DNA of 64,000 nt from Microvelia longipes (GCA_018340805.1 JACMZG010001913.1:29422400-29486399), one strand, 5' to 3'; counted from the first letter of the stretch, positions 25,701-34,104 are shown. Made by a program: numbers and translations. Notes: generated by a model from the sequence alone, not told the origin.

Positions 25701-27333
25701 GTAGGATATTTTCACTACATTAGTGGTAGGAAATATTCACAACATTAGTGAAAATAAGAAACTAGATAGGAAAGAACTAAAATTAGAAGAGAATTCATCT
25801 TCTTTACTTCTTGATTTATCTCAAGCTGATGAATTTTTAAGTTTGTCTTTAACATTCTAGTTTATTTGATTTTTATGTATTGGTTTTTTGTGGCAGCCTG
25901 ATAGGTAGTTTATTCCCGATGCCTAGAATGCTCTACGCCATGGCATACGATGGCTTGTTATTCAAAAGATTTGCTATTGTCAATAATTTCACAAAGACTG
26001 CCTTACTTGCCACATTCTTCACTGGCGTTATCTCAGGTTTGAAAAACATTTAAAACATATTTTGACTGTGATGTCTGCTTAAAATAAATATAATAAGAAA
26101 GGTCAATATATATGAAAGACTATTCATATATCTTGGTCCTGGGAAAATTGCATTTATTAAGTGATGTTATATTGATTCAATTTCCAGATAAGTAATAAAA
26201 CTTAAAAAAAAACAGTGTTAACTTAGTTTTAATGATTATTTCCTAATTTTACATGTCGTGTAATTTAATGAATTACCAACTTTAAATAATTTAATGCTAA
26301 CTTTAATTATTTCTTTGGCCACAGGGGGTAGCGAAATGACTTGTAAAATAATTCTTTGCCTAAGGTGGATAGGATACCCGCAGAATGACTGAAATGCCTT
26401 AAAACAGAGTATTTAATTATTGTTTTATAATTTATTACATATTTAAGGTAATCTTATTTAATTAAACGTATAACTAAATATATACTTAATATAATAATAT
26501 ATTTATTACACAAATAAAGTATCTCAGCTCTTAGAACCTATGCATGTTATGTGTTATGTAGAAGGGCCGATGTTGACCTTGCAGTGTTTGTAAATAAATA
26601 AATGACCATTTAGAGGCTTTGTAATCCATCTGAGCAATTTTTAGTCAGAGAATTTTTCACACTGCCTTAAAATAGTTGAGTCTTCTGTGTTCAGGACCCT
26701 ATATTTAACTTGTGTATATTGGTGGTAGTTTTTTGTGCTTATTTGCCTAATTTTAATTGCATGTTATGTACTAAAATCCGGAATTAATTCAGTTTGTTCT
26801 TTGTTTAGTAGTAGGTTTTAATTGTTACAGTTAAAAAGAAAACCTATATCATTAAGTTTTACTCCTAAATGTTAATATGGGACAATTTAATTTTTTCAGA
26901 TCTTAAGGAATTGTTTGAAAATTGACCTTATAAATGTACCAAACCCTATTGTTTATGAAATATGTATAATGACATTAACCTAAAATAATGACCCAGCTGA
27001 AATTTCCAAAATGTACTAAATCTCAAGATGTTATTGGATCAAGCTGAAACTTAATACGCATACTCTAGTTTTGTGACCATGATTTTATAAAATTATATTT
27101 TTATGTAAACAAATTACTGTTTTAAACTAGTGCATTTGGAAATTAGCTAAAATTGTAGCAGTATGCCATTTTTAAAGTTCTATTGACTGCTATAGGGCTA
27201 CAACAGTGTGGCTAGGAAATGGCCACAGGAAGGCTTGAGGCCTGAAGCGGTCCCTAGTACCAACATCAGAGGCTAAAGTGGCCAAGGGTCTCTAAATACT
27301 GAGAATCATAACTTTTTATACACAATATTATAT

Positions 27334-27395
<62 letters not shown>

Positions 27396-29850
27396 CACCT
27401 TAGTGTTGTATACAGGTATAATGGCAGCCATATTTGAATTGGAACAGCTTATAGATATGATGTCTATAGGAACTCTGTTGGCTTACACCATCGTAGCTCT
27501 CTGTGTTCTCCTTCTTAGGTTTGTGAATCAGTTATGTTTATTTAAGAAAAAATCTTTGGATCGACAGGTGCTTTTTCAATCAAAGCATGTATCATATATT
27601 TACTTCTACTTAAAATACTCACTTAAGAAAAAATGCATTATGAAGGAGGAGGTTTTAAGGTATTTTAAAGTAAATTTTCTTCGCTAATGAGATTAAAAAT
27701 TGCCAGATGTGTATCTTGGCTTTTCTTGGATTTCAACCCAACTGTTGAATCATCTACTAACTGAAGCACTTTAGGATTATGAGGTAACTTATTTTTCATT
27801 ATTGGCAGATCATTCACAAAATAATGGAAAGTATTGGGCCTAATACAGAACATTGCAGCACTCCGTAGGTTACAATACTCTCATCAGACCACTCTTGACC
27901 TAATTTTACTCTTTGCTTCCTAATAGTAAGGTAAGACTTAAAAAGCTCTAATACAGTGCTCCTAACATTATTATACTCTAGCTTTTTTATCAAAAGATTA
28001 TGTGAAACAAGATCAAAAGCTTCTGATAAGTCAAACAATATGCTTAATAATTCTTCTTTGTTTTTCCAAGCTTCCTGAATATTATTTCCCATGCTATGAA
28101 GTAGGTCAATAGTAGACATTCCTTCTTTATAACCAAATTTATGTTTATTTAGCAAACTGTTTTTGTTTAAATAGTCAATGATTCTCCTTTTGATAGCCTT
28201 CTCCATTATCTTAGCTTCAATTGGTATCAAAGCAATAGGCCTATGTCTGGCAGTAGTCTTATAACCTCAATAACCTGAGCGATAGCCTCACAACTTGTAT
28301 TTACTTTTTTTTAAATTTTCGAAGAAAATGTGCTAAAAGTAGCATAAGCTGAGCTTCCAATGAGGACAAATAATGATGTGCTGAGTAGTGTCCATTTTCT
28401 TTTTTAAAAAAAACCGAAAAAAATAAATAACAAGTTGTGACTTATTTAATAGAACCACTTTTCTAAAGTCTAATCTTGATGCTACAGGTATAGGAGTGCT
28501 ACAGAAGAATTAGGAGTAGAAACTCCAGACTATTCATTCAAACGGTTCACTGGACAGGTTATCAATGTTGGAAGAGTCAAGAGTCCTAATAAACTCACTA
28601 CTTTGGTTTCTGAACTAGCCACTGCTATTTTCGGTAATATTATTTTTTATCTGTTTTTTTTGCAAATTATCAATTGAAAATTACGATTATACAAAATTAA
28701 TAAATTTTTATTTCTACTCCTTTCATCTAGTGAATAAAATATATAATTCCCTTGAACACATGTTATTGGTTCCTTAGAAACCCTATTACATCCTCTAGGA
28801 TGTATAAAATAAAACAATTTTCTCTCTTAATGCATAAATAATTACTCATTTTGTAGGAAAATATATTTATAATACTTGCAGTATGTCTGCCTCCATGGCC
28901 ATGATCGTATAGGCACTCGATTTCGGCACAGGAGGTCCTGTGTTCGCACCCTGACTGTGCTCTAAGATTATATAAATAGTATTTGTATTTATAAAAAGTA
29001 ATTGTAAAAAGATTTCGCCAACTTTAATTAATTCTTAGAGTATAGTAGACGCAACCCACCCGAGGTGGTTCCCACAGGGCACCACCTCGGCCCATCAGGG
29101 CCGAAAGGCCCTAAAATGGTCATTTTATTTTTTATTTTTATATACTAACAGTGATACCCAAGCTTCGCTCAGCAAATATTTTATTGATTCAACTACAAAT
29201 TATTAATCATTCCTTTGACAACTACGAAAAAATAGAAGATGTGCCCAGCTGTAACAATAAATGGAATTCTTAAATCGTGCGTTTTGACTTTTAATGAGAA
29301 TACAATAATATTCTCAACAAAATAGCCCATGAATTAAACAATTCAATTACACCTATTATTTTAGAACACAGAAAGGTATTATTTGAGATATATAAATATT
29401 ATTTTTTACACTAATCTCCTATTGTTTGTAAAGGAATTTCGTTAAAACTTATAATGTGGTTAATGAGACCTATGAGGCCTTTAAGTGTTGTGTTTAGTCA
29501 AGATGTATCAATTAGATTCCAATTTGTAAGCACTTAAAATTTAGTGTTGCATTAAACCCATATTATTTTCGAATGGGTCTCTATAAGACTTAAAAGGTCA
29601 CACAGACCAATAAGAATTCTAAGTTTAAAGTTTAGCAGAAAAAGAAGTTTAAAGTTTATTCAAGATCTATCAATTAGCTTCTGAGCTGTAAGCACTCAAA
29701 AAAAGAATTTTTACACTTATGCCCTATACTGTTATTTTAGCACTGATCAAGATCTGACATTGTTTATGACTCCTTCTAATATATAATTAGCGTAAGTTTA
29801 TACTTTGGTCTAGATCCTTTTCGAGTTATAAGCAACCAAAAGTTTCCACT

Positions 29851-29907
<57 letters not shown>

Positions 29908-32900
29908 ATTATATAAATTATCATATTTCTTGACATAATACAAATACCTGAAAGGTTGTAATTATTATTTATCATGCATATTCTTTAATTAGCTGTGTTG
30001 TATAAAGTGATTTAATGTGATGTCCCCGTTTGTAGAATGTATTATAAATATTTGCTCCAATAGGGGTTGTAGAGGGGGAGGGTCTCTAGTCTCCATCTAG
30101 GAAGGCTCTTATAGAAATTGTCACTCTACCAGCCCTCTTATCACTGTGCTATTCAACCCTTGTCCTTTTAGGTCATTAAGGACAACCCTTGCATATCCAT
30201 GCAAGGGTTTGCCAAATAGATAAAGAATGTGATAAATTATATTTTCAAAGGAAGAAAAGACATGTTGATAGCTACTTTCCCAAAATGTTTTAATGTTAAA
30301 CAACTAACTTTTTCACTAAGTGCCGAAAGGACGATTAGAACTCATTTGTTATCCCATGGAAGTTTTCTGCATTCTTAAAAAGCTTTTATTGATGAAAGCC
30401 ATAGAATATAGCTTGTTTACATGAAGAACTTATTAAATAATATTTTTTTTTATATATTTCATTTGTAAGAAATTATCTTTTAATATTCATATTACTATTG
30501 CTTCCCTAACCCCTAAAAGTTTATGAAATAAGCATAAAACCTTTGTGCCATGCCCGGCAGATTTGTTATTAAATTGCTTATTATTATTTCAAATTATTTT
30601 GTTACAGTCTTGTTCACGATAGCTAGTACATTTATACTGGTGTTCTTCGAGAATGATCTGTCTGAAGGGTCAGTGTGGGTCATAGTTCTGTTCAGTCTTT
30701 CTATGCTGTGCACTGTTCTACCTACGCTTATCATTTCTTTACAACCTCAAGATGACCCTACTCTCTTCTTCAAGGTAAATAAATCCCTGTGTTGTCAAAG
30801 TTATGCCAATTATTTTAATTATTAATTATGATTCTGCCAGTGCTGTAACAATAAAACCTTGTTTCTTTAATTTTTATTTGACCTTGGAAAATCAAGTTTC
30901 AACTCAACTTTGTGAAAACCACTTGATGTATTAAAAACATCTAAAACAGATAATTCAGGTGATATCCCGGTTTTGGAATTTTTTGCCAACACATTACTTT
31001 GCTTTCATATCTATTGTATAAATGAGGGAAAGTAATGAATGGTCAGCTGTTTATTCTTTTTTTCTTTTCCTCATTTATACTATTAGTATTTAAGAAAAAT
31101 AATTAGTTTGCACTAAAGATCTAGTTCTATTAAAGACCAAGAATTCAGGCGTTTTTAAGACATTCTTGTAGTTTTAAACAAGTGTGTATCTTTTATCATC
31201 GTAGCTCCCTTAGAATAATACTATATATAGAAGGAGCACTACTGATAACACGAAAGGGGGTTCACTGGGGGTCTTAAGTTATGCTGTCACCCTAACAATA
31301 TACAATTTTCTTTTAAAAAAGTTGGCAATACTTCCGGTTGCTGAATTACTATGTTCTATTATTAATTAATGATTGATTATTCATAAAATACTAATATAAA
31401 TATCGGTGCATTACTAAATTTTAAGCATTTTAAATTGTAGTTTAACGTTTTTAATTAAAATTATATTAATAGTAGTCCTCGCCGACTGAATGTAGATTCT
31501 TGTATTGCGCTATCCTTTTTTCATCTAAGACCAGTTTTAGTAAATACTCTGCAGGTGTTTTAAGTTATTATATTTGTTCTTTATCATCTTTCTTCATTAA
31601 TGGATATTTATGACCCATATTTAAAATAATATTTTGTTGTTAGGGTAGTACTCTACTTGTGACCACCAGTCAACCGGCTTTCGTGTTATCAGTAGAATTA
31701 CATTGTGTTTACGATCATATGCTCCTTCTATATCAGTATTATTACAAGGTAGCTCCTATTGTGTTTATCACAGAGAGTTAAAACTTGATAAAAAAAATAG
31801 TTTTTAGGTCTAGTTGTGCTATCCAGAAAACATGTTTCATGCTCTCATTATCCCTAATTATTGACTCAGCAAAAATTAAAAAAAAGTAGTTTTCATTTTA
31901 ATAAAATAGGAAATAAACTATCGGCTTAAAGTTCTGTAGGAAAACAAAAAACTTTAAGCTGATAGTTTATTTCCTATTTTATTAAAATTTGGGAGTTCTA
32001 TACAATTAAAAGTGCTACTAAAGAGAAATTACATAGTTTTCATGATATAAATTTGCTAACATGCAAAAAACTCTTTGAATTAATTTAAAATTTAGTACAC
32101 ATGTAGTCATATATAGGTCCCAACAAATGTGCCAAGTTTCATCTCATCAGCATTAGATTCATATTTATTGAATGAAATGTACATGTTTTTTAATTATTAA
32201 AAATCAAAACACCATCTAATTGAGTTGTAATTAAAAACAATCTAAAACAAAATTTTATGTCAATGTGGCTAGTATATATACAGTTTTTGTTGGATCACTG
32301 GTTGTGTTAAAGCTGAATTTTGCTTGGTGTGTACGAGGTAGAGAAACATCCTAAGCCTCTTGGCTCAAAGAGGTTTTAAAAAGTTTGATTCCTAGTCACA
32401 TAAAGGAAAATATAAGTTTTGTGTTGCATTTTATCAGCAAAATAATTATTTCTTGTTACAAAATGGTAGTACTGACTCAATGGTGGATGATTTTGGGGGT
32501 GCTCTATACTACCCAGGCTTAATCTCACTATTAATACTTTCTTGTACAAAATACTCAAAGTCGCAGTGCATAAGGTTCTACACCTACCCTCACAATTAAT
32601 AAACTTAATACTTTTATAACAAATACTATGATGAAAGCTGAGTCCGTGGTAGAGGTTGTTAAACCATTAGTATTCTTACCTTTGACACCACGGAGCTCTG
32701 GGATTCCCATCCCAGGTTTCGTTCTCAGTTTATATAGGATAATTGTTCAAATAAATTGTTGCCAATTTTAGATAACTCTTTGAATCTTATAGTTGCTACT
32801 AACACCAGAAGGTGGTTCCCGTAGGACTTGTTTCTGTAAGGCTCACTGAAAATGTCTCTATGTTAACAGGTGCCAGGATTACCATTTCTACCTTGTGCTA

Positions 32901-33678
32901 GTATATTTATGAATGTTTATTTGATGATGAAATTAGATATACAGACGTGGATCAGGTTTGCTGTGTGGCTTGCTATAGGTAACACTTTCTATATTTGTTT
33001 GCTCAGTTTTATTCATAGGTGTGTGCACAGCAAGTGCCTTGGCAACCATACAAATTTTTCAGGGCTAATTTAATTTAGCATTACTATGGTATATCAAGTA
33101 GTTTTAGGCACACAGATTACAGAGAATCTCTGGGCTCTGATTGCTTCCAACCAATAATTTGTGTGGCAACACAATGCTACCAACCGTGTCAAAAAATAAT
33201 TGCCCTATTTTAGGTGATTTCAAAGAGGTATTACTGTTACAAGGCATCACCTTCTTTTGAATGAAGTTACTCAATACTAATGATTTTACAAACTATTAAA
33301 GGATTTAAAAAAAAAACTTCACTTAACTTTTAGGGTTCTATGAATAATAATTCATAGAACTCCTTTTTCTCCTATTTCTCCTTAATATAATTAATAAATA
33401 CTATAATAATTAAATATAATTAATAATTTAAAAAAGAGGTCCAAAAAGTTTTTTCTATCCATGAATGTATTTTACAGAAATTAAAAAACACCATCATGGT
33501 TTTGTAATTCCCCACTTATTTTATGCATTATTTATTTTAAAATACATTGGCTTACAAGTCTATTTGGTCTAATCTAATTCTCTGAAATGTTCCAGGTGCT
33601 GTGATCTACATATTTTACAGTATTGGCCACAGTGTAGAGGGTGAGAAGAAAAGAAAACAACTCTCTAATACAAAATAA
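10663..33678 (+). CDS. Cationic amino acid transporter (SLC7A/CAT family, slimfast-like), 5' partial, two splice forms
   Basis: Plasma-membrane uptake carrier for arginine, lysine and ornithine. Exons: 10663-10791, 15984-16139, 16758-16862, 17837-17989, 19364-19488, 20632-20729, then either 21962-22101 or 25897-26036, then 27416-27518, 28488-28633, 30608-30774, 32870-32978, 33596-33678. All junctions are GT-AG and all phases agree. The joined frame gives 504 residues plus stop. Full-length CATs have about 75 residues more at the N-terminus, so the first exon or exons (TM1-2) are missing from the window. Family landmarks in order: [20 protein letters not shown]; the glutamate in VTVGEL that is essential in mouse CAT-1; [60 protein letters not shown]; and VYLMMKLD near the end. 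About twelve hydrophobic segments are predictable. The loops before TM9-10 and after TM10 are short compared with mammals. Substrate choice is inferred from the family. Confidence 0.93.
11467..11905. repeat. degenerate GACTTGA / TCAAGTC short-period repeat
   Basis: About 440 bases made mostly of irregularly spaced AATCGACTTGA-type words and their reverse complements, many of them TCGA- or TTGATTC-centred small palindromes. It lies in the transporter intron after 10791. An open frame of 91 codons runs through part of it but is a by-product of the repeat. Confidence 0.7.
11906..12970. other. intronic, no recognised feature
   Basis: AT-rich transporter intron sequence. No exon, RNA gene or clear repeat is seen. 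Confidence 0.4.
12971..13261 (+). mobile_element. jockey-like reverse-transcriptase C-terminal fragment
   Basis: One uninterrupted frame reads [16 protein letters not shown], then [14 protein letters not shown], then [19 protein letters not shown], and ends PEIF at a stop. This is the end of the RT/post-RT region of jockey-clade LINEs (TYG-xxxWG, N-xxLQ, H-x-DL-x-P pattern). It is noticeably richer in G+C than its surroundings and still open, which suggests a fairly recent 5'-truncated insertion. It lies inside a transporter intron in sense orientation. Confidence 0.8.
13664..14038. mobile_element. MITE with about 55-bp terminal inverted repeats
   Basis: The left end (13664 on: GATGTAGAAATTCACACAGT) and the reverse complement of the right end (GATGTAGAAATTCATAAAGT) stay alignable for about 55 bases, including CACAGTGGTCCAACTCCC in both. 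The total is about 375 bp with no transposase. The superfamily is not identified. Confidence 0.8.
14039..15436. other. intronic, no recognised gene
   Basis: Transporter intron. It holds small hairpins (GAGGGGATT/AATCCCCTC at about 14872-14891; a GGCATATTG/CAATATGCC pair at about 15202-15223) but no exon-like segment. Confidence 0.4.
15437..15590. repeat. AT-rich TTATAAATTATTA tandem repeat
   Basis: Repeated ATTAATAATTATAAATTATT words, period roughly 20-25 bp, directly before a tRNA-derived SINE. Confidence 0.75.
15595..15801 (-). mobile_element. tRNA-derived SINE, copy A
   Basis: On the minus strand it starts GTCTGCCTCAAGGACGTGAT, with a tRNA-Leu/Ser-like A box region and a decayed B box (GGGGCTCACAGCCC). 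The tail body GTTGGCGAAATC... and GGTTCCTGCAGGG follows. The same body is at 28881-29126 (plus) and, with another head, at 32637-32868. Confidence 0.7.
15984..16139 (+). CDS. transporter exon 2 of window
   Basis: Acceptor TATCCAG, donor GTAAAT, phase 1 to 1. It encodes [19 protein letters not shown] and a hydrophobic segment [12 protein letters not shown]. An NET glycosylation sequon lies in the presumed extracellular part. Confidence 0.95.
16758..16862 (+). CDS. transporter exon 3 of window
   Basis: Acceptor GTTTCAG, donor GTAAGG, phase 1 to 1. It encodes [20 protein letters not shown] and a membrane segment [14 protein letters not shown]. Confidence 0.95.
17165..17420 (-). mobile_element. 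LINE 3'-end fossil (antisense in transporter intron)
   Basis: The minus-strand translation contains [20 protein letters not shown], then [20 protein letters not shown], then a short basic tail. This is the usual final segment of insect LINE ORF2 proteins ([10 protein letters not shown] pattern). No longer part of the element is recognisable upstream. Confidence 0.6.
17837..17989 (+). CDS. transporter exon 4 of window
   Basis: Acceptor TTTTACAG, donor GTATAG, phase 1 to 1. It encodes a short loop rich in G and E and then [20 protein letters not shown] and [11 protein letters not shown], one of the most conserved CAT segments. Confidence 0.95.
18590..18690 (-). repeat. dispersed repeat (GAAGACAGCAGTCCAAAA family)
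   Basis: On the minus strand it carries GAAGACAGCAGTCCAAAATA, shared with 48235-48320 (plus) and 56690-56780 (plus). The plus copies continue to a TCCTGGTC-ATCAGG segment. Confidence 0.55.
19150..19285. repeat. dispersed repeat shared with window end
   Basis: CATAGTCTGC-TATCCAGAGTGG, then AGAAAATC-CAC, then CTTGCAATAAGTGGTTCCC recur in the same order and spacing at 63880-64000, where the copy is cut by the window edge. Confidence 0.75.
19364..19488 (+). CDS. transporter exon 5 of window
   Basis: Acceptor TTTTTACAG, donor GTATAT, phase 1 to 0. It encodes [19 protein letters not shown], then a membrane segment ending [10 protein letters not shown]. Confidence 0.95.
19790..19870 (-). repeat. 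fragment of the 5S-associated repeat body
   Basis: GTACAGAGTACCTTGGAACT and a following CTCTTCCTCAGTA match the body of the repeat at 59240-59460. No 5S-like part is attached. Confidence 0.5.
20632..20729 (+). CDS. transporter exon 6 of window
   Basis: Acceptor TTGTTACAG, donor GTCTAT, phase 0 to 2. It encodes [19 protein letters not shown] and [10 protein letters not shown]. It is the common exon spliced to either of the two alternative exons that follow. Confidence 0.95.
21962..22101 (+). CDS. transporter alternative exon A (mutually exclusive)
   Basis: Acceptor TTTTTATAG, donor GTTATT, 140 nt, phase 2 to 1. It encodes [19 protein letters not shown], then [16 protein letters not shown] and [12 protein letters not shown]. 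It is the same length and phase as exon B (25897-26036), with 23 of 46 residues identical. Both cannot be included, and neither can be skipped, without shifting the frame. The segment corresponds to the intracellular loop and following helix that differ between CAT-2A and CAT-2B in vertebrates. Confidence 0.93.
22102..23750. other. intron between alternative exons, first part
   Basis: AT-rich with A-rich runs at about 22560-22600. A segment at about 22980-23060 is shared, diverged, with 24990-25040 and 25290-25350 (TTGCAAGGT...AATAATGTC words). No exon is seen. Confidence 0.45.
23755..23910. repeat. 42-bp tandem repeat
   Basis: Three to four copies of a unit containing CTGCACTTAAATATCAGTGC. 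The best two are exactly 42 bp apart. Since 42 is a multiple of three, one frame stays open across the copies; that frame is not a gene. Confidence 0.85.
24481..24518. repeat. perfect 17-bp hairpin, 4-base loop
   Basis: The arm TCATGCTTTTTCAAGCA and its exact complement are separated by ATCA. It lies between the two alternative transporter exons, beside a SINE. Confidence 0.85.
24595..24842 (-). mobile_element. tRNA-derived SINE with clear A and B boxes
   Basis: On the minus strand GTGGTGTAGTGGTTAAGG (complement of 24817-24834) is a good pol III A box, and GGGTTCAATCCC (complement of 24767-24778) is a near-consensus B box, at tRNA-like spacing. A non-tRNA body follows with GGACGTAAAGCCGGTGGTC. 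No complete cloverleaf is present, so this is a SINE head and not a tRNA gene. Confidence 0.75.
25058..25156. repeat. long inverted repeat, arms 37 and 42 bp
   Basis: The left arm (25058-25094) starts GCAATTCTGCCGACTCGTAT and ends GTCCCAGGCAGAA. The right arm (25115-25156) is its complement except for a 5-base insertion. The loop is 20 bases. It lies between the two mutually exclusive exons of the transporter. Confidence 0.85.
25372..25755. repeat. 25-bp minisatellite, about 15 copies
   Basis: The unit is ACTACATTAGTGGTAGGATA plus TTTTC, with few changes between copies. It ends about 140 bases before the acceptor of alternative exon B. Confidence 0.92.
25897..26036 (+). CDS. transporter alternative exon B (mutually exclusive)
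   Basis: Acceptor TTGTGGCAG, donor GTTTGA, 140 nt, phase 2 to 1. It encodes [19 protein letters not shown], then [16 protein letters not shown] and [12 protein letters not shown]. It is closer than exon A to the general CAT consensus in its first half ([15 protein letters not shown]). At the position that separates vertebrate CAT-2A from CAT-2B just before DGLLF, exon A has N and exon B has Y. Confidence 0.93.
26037..27327. other. intronic, no recognised feature
   Basis: AT-rich transporter intron. A short GC-richer patch at 27190-27300 (GGCCACAGGAAGGCTTGAGG) weakly resembles 16600-16700 and may be a repeat fragment. Confidence 0.4.
27328..27393. repeat. (TA)n tract just before a transporter exon
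   Basis: About 65 bases of nearly pure TA ending 22 bases before the acceptor of the exon at 27416. Confidence 0.95.
27416..27518 (+). CDS. transporter exon 8 of window
   Basis: Acceptor TATACAG, donor GTTTGT, phase 1 to 2. It encodes [20 protein letters not shown] and [14 protein letters not shown], the conserved helix after the alternative segment. It accepts either exon A or exon B in phase. Confidence 0.95.
27665..28230 (-). mobile_element. LINE reverse-transcriptase fossil, antisense in transporter intron
   Basis: Two overlapping frames together cover the RT palm and fingers: [18 protein letters not shown], then [19 protein letters not shown], then [20 protein letters not shown], then [13 protein letters not shown], and after a frameshift YFVNDLP and [12 protein letters not shown]. 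The usual F/Y-A-D-D catalytic box is LVDD here. The frameshift and changed box show a dead copy of a jockey/CR1-like element. Confidence 0.88.
28488..28633 (+). CDS. transporter exon 9 of window
   Basis: Acceptor GCTACAG, donor GTAATA, phase 2 to 1. It encodes the cytoplasmic loop [19 protein letters not shown] and the segment leading into the next helix, [14 protein letters not shown]. Confidence 0.93.
28881..29126 (+). mobile_element. tRNA-derived SINE, copy B
   Basis: The head GTCTGCCTCCATGGCCATGA...GTATAGGC is tRNA-Leu/Ser-like and a B box TGTGTTCGCACCC follows. The body runs through TTTCGCCAACTTTAATTAAT to GAGGTGGTTCCCACAGGG and a GGGCCGAAAGGCCC palindrome. It is the same family as copy A. 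Confidence 0.78.
29855..29900. repeat. (TA)n microsatellite
   Basis: Nearly pure TA in the transporter intron after 28633. The rest of this intron (29130-30607) shows no exon or recognised element. Confidence 0.95.
30608..30774 (+). CDS. transporter exon 10 of window
   Basis: Acceptor TTGTTACAG, donor GTAAAT, phase 1 to 0. It encodes [20 protein letters not shown], two hydrophobic helices and the loop [13 protein letters not shown]. Confidence 0.94.
31217..31740. mobile_element. MITE/foldback element, about 520 bp
   Basis: The left end (AATACTATATATAGAAGGAG, then CTACTGATAACACGAAAG) is repeated inverted at the right end (AATACTGATATAGAAGGAGC, then CTACTGATAACACGAAAG). The right copy has about 28 extra bases between the two blocks. 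The interior has no transposase. Confidence 0.75.
31741..32420. repeat. composite dispersed repeat with a 5S-like block
   Basis: Parallel to 51600-52060 through several blocks (AGTTAAAACTTGATA, GGTCTAGTTGTGCT, AAATGTGCCAAGTTTCAT, GGCTAGTATATATACAG, TTTTTGTTGGATCACT). After the last block a decayed 5S-like part follows (GTTAAAGCTGAATTTTGCTT). The hairpin at 31895-31988 is inserted in it and is absent from the other copy. Confidence 0.6.
31895..31988. repeat. 39-bp hairpin, possible small-RNA precursor
   Basis: The left arm 31895-31933 and right arm 31950-31988 pair over all 39 positions. The one DNA mismatch becomes a G-U pair in RNA. The loop is 16 bases. It lies in the transporter intron, sense strand. 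The pairing is more perfect than in most animal pre-miRNAs, so a recent inverted duplication or a hairpin siRNA source fits as well. Confidence 0.8.
32637..32868 (+). mobile_element. SINE with the same tail as copies A and B but another head
   Basis: The head has GTCCGTGGTAGAGGTTGTTA and a B-box-like GGGATTCCCATCCC. The tail GCCAATTTTAGATAACTCTT to GGTGGTTCCCGTAGGA is homologous to the tail at 28881-29126. It runs up to the splice acceptor of the exon at 32870. Confidence 0.6.
32870..32978 (+). CDS. transporter exon 11 of window
   Basis: Acceptor TGTTAACAG, donor GTAACA, phase 0 to 1. It encodes [20 protein letters not shown] and [17 protein letters not shown], a signature near the C-terminus of CATs. 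Confidence 0.95.
33596..33678 (+). CDS. transporter last exon with stop
   Basis: Acceptor TGTTCCAG, phase 1. It encodes [19 protein letters not shown] and a short lysine-rich tail ending TAA at 33676-33678. The C-terminal tail is much shorter than in mammalian CATs. I saw no AATAAA in the next kilobase. Confidence 0.94.
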
Positions 33679-34028
33679 CTTGCATCTCTGACAAAATATT
33701 ATGCTACATTAATGAAGTTTAAAATAGATTTTATCTCTAGACGATATATAATGTGAAGGTTAGTGACTTTAGGGAGTAAAAAGTGTCTTCTATAATGGGG
33801 TTCAGAGCCCCTAAATTTTATGAGAAAATGTATATTTCCATTTTCTGGATTAAATCTTGCCTTTTTGCCGGTAGACCTATAATTTATAGCAGTAACAGGA
33901 AGAGAGAAACCTCTATCAACATTTTTTTAAACACAATGGTAACTAAAACTAATAATATTGAGAAACAGTAAAATCCACTTTTTGGGCATACTTGCTTACT
34001 CCCTAATAGTAGTGAACATTAATTTAGC

Positions 34029-34069
34029 TTATATATATATATATTATATATATATATATATATTATATA

Positions 34070-34104
<35 letters not shown>

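Noticed and set aside
25372..25755. Possible CRISPR array
   Set aside because: Units of 25 bp follow each other without spacers in a eukaryotic intron; it is a minisatellite.
27424..27687. Separate small protein starting at an internal ATG
   Set aside because: It is transporter exon 27416-27518 read through its donor into the intron.
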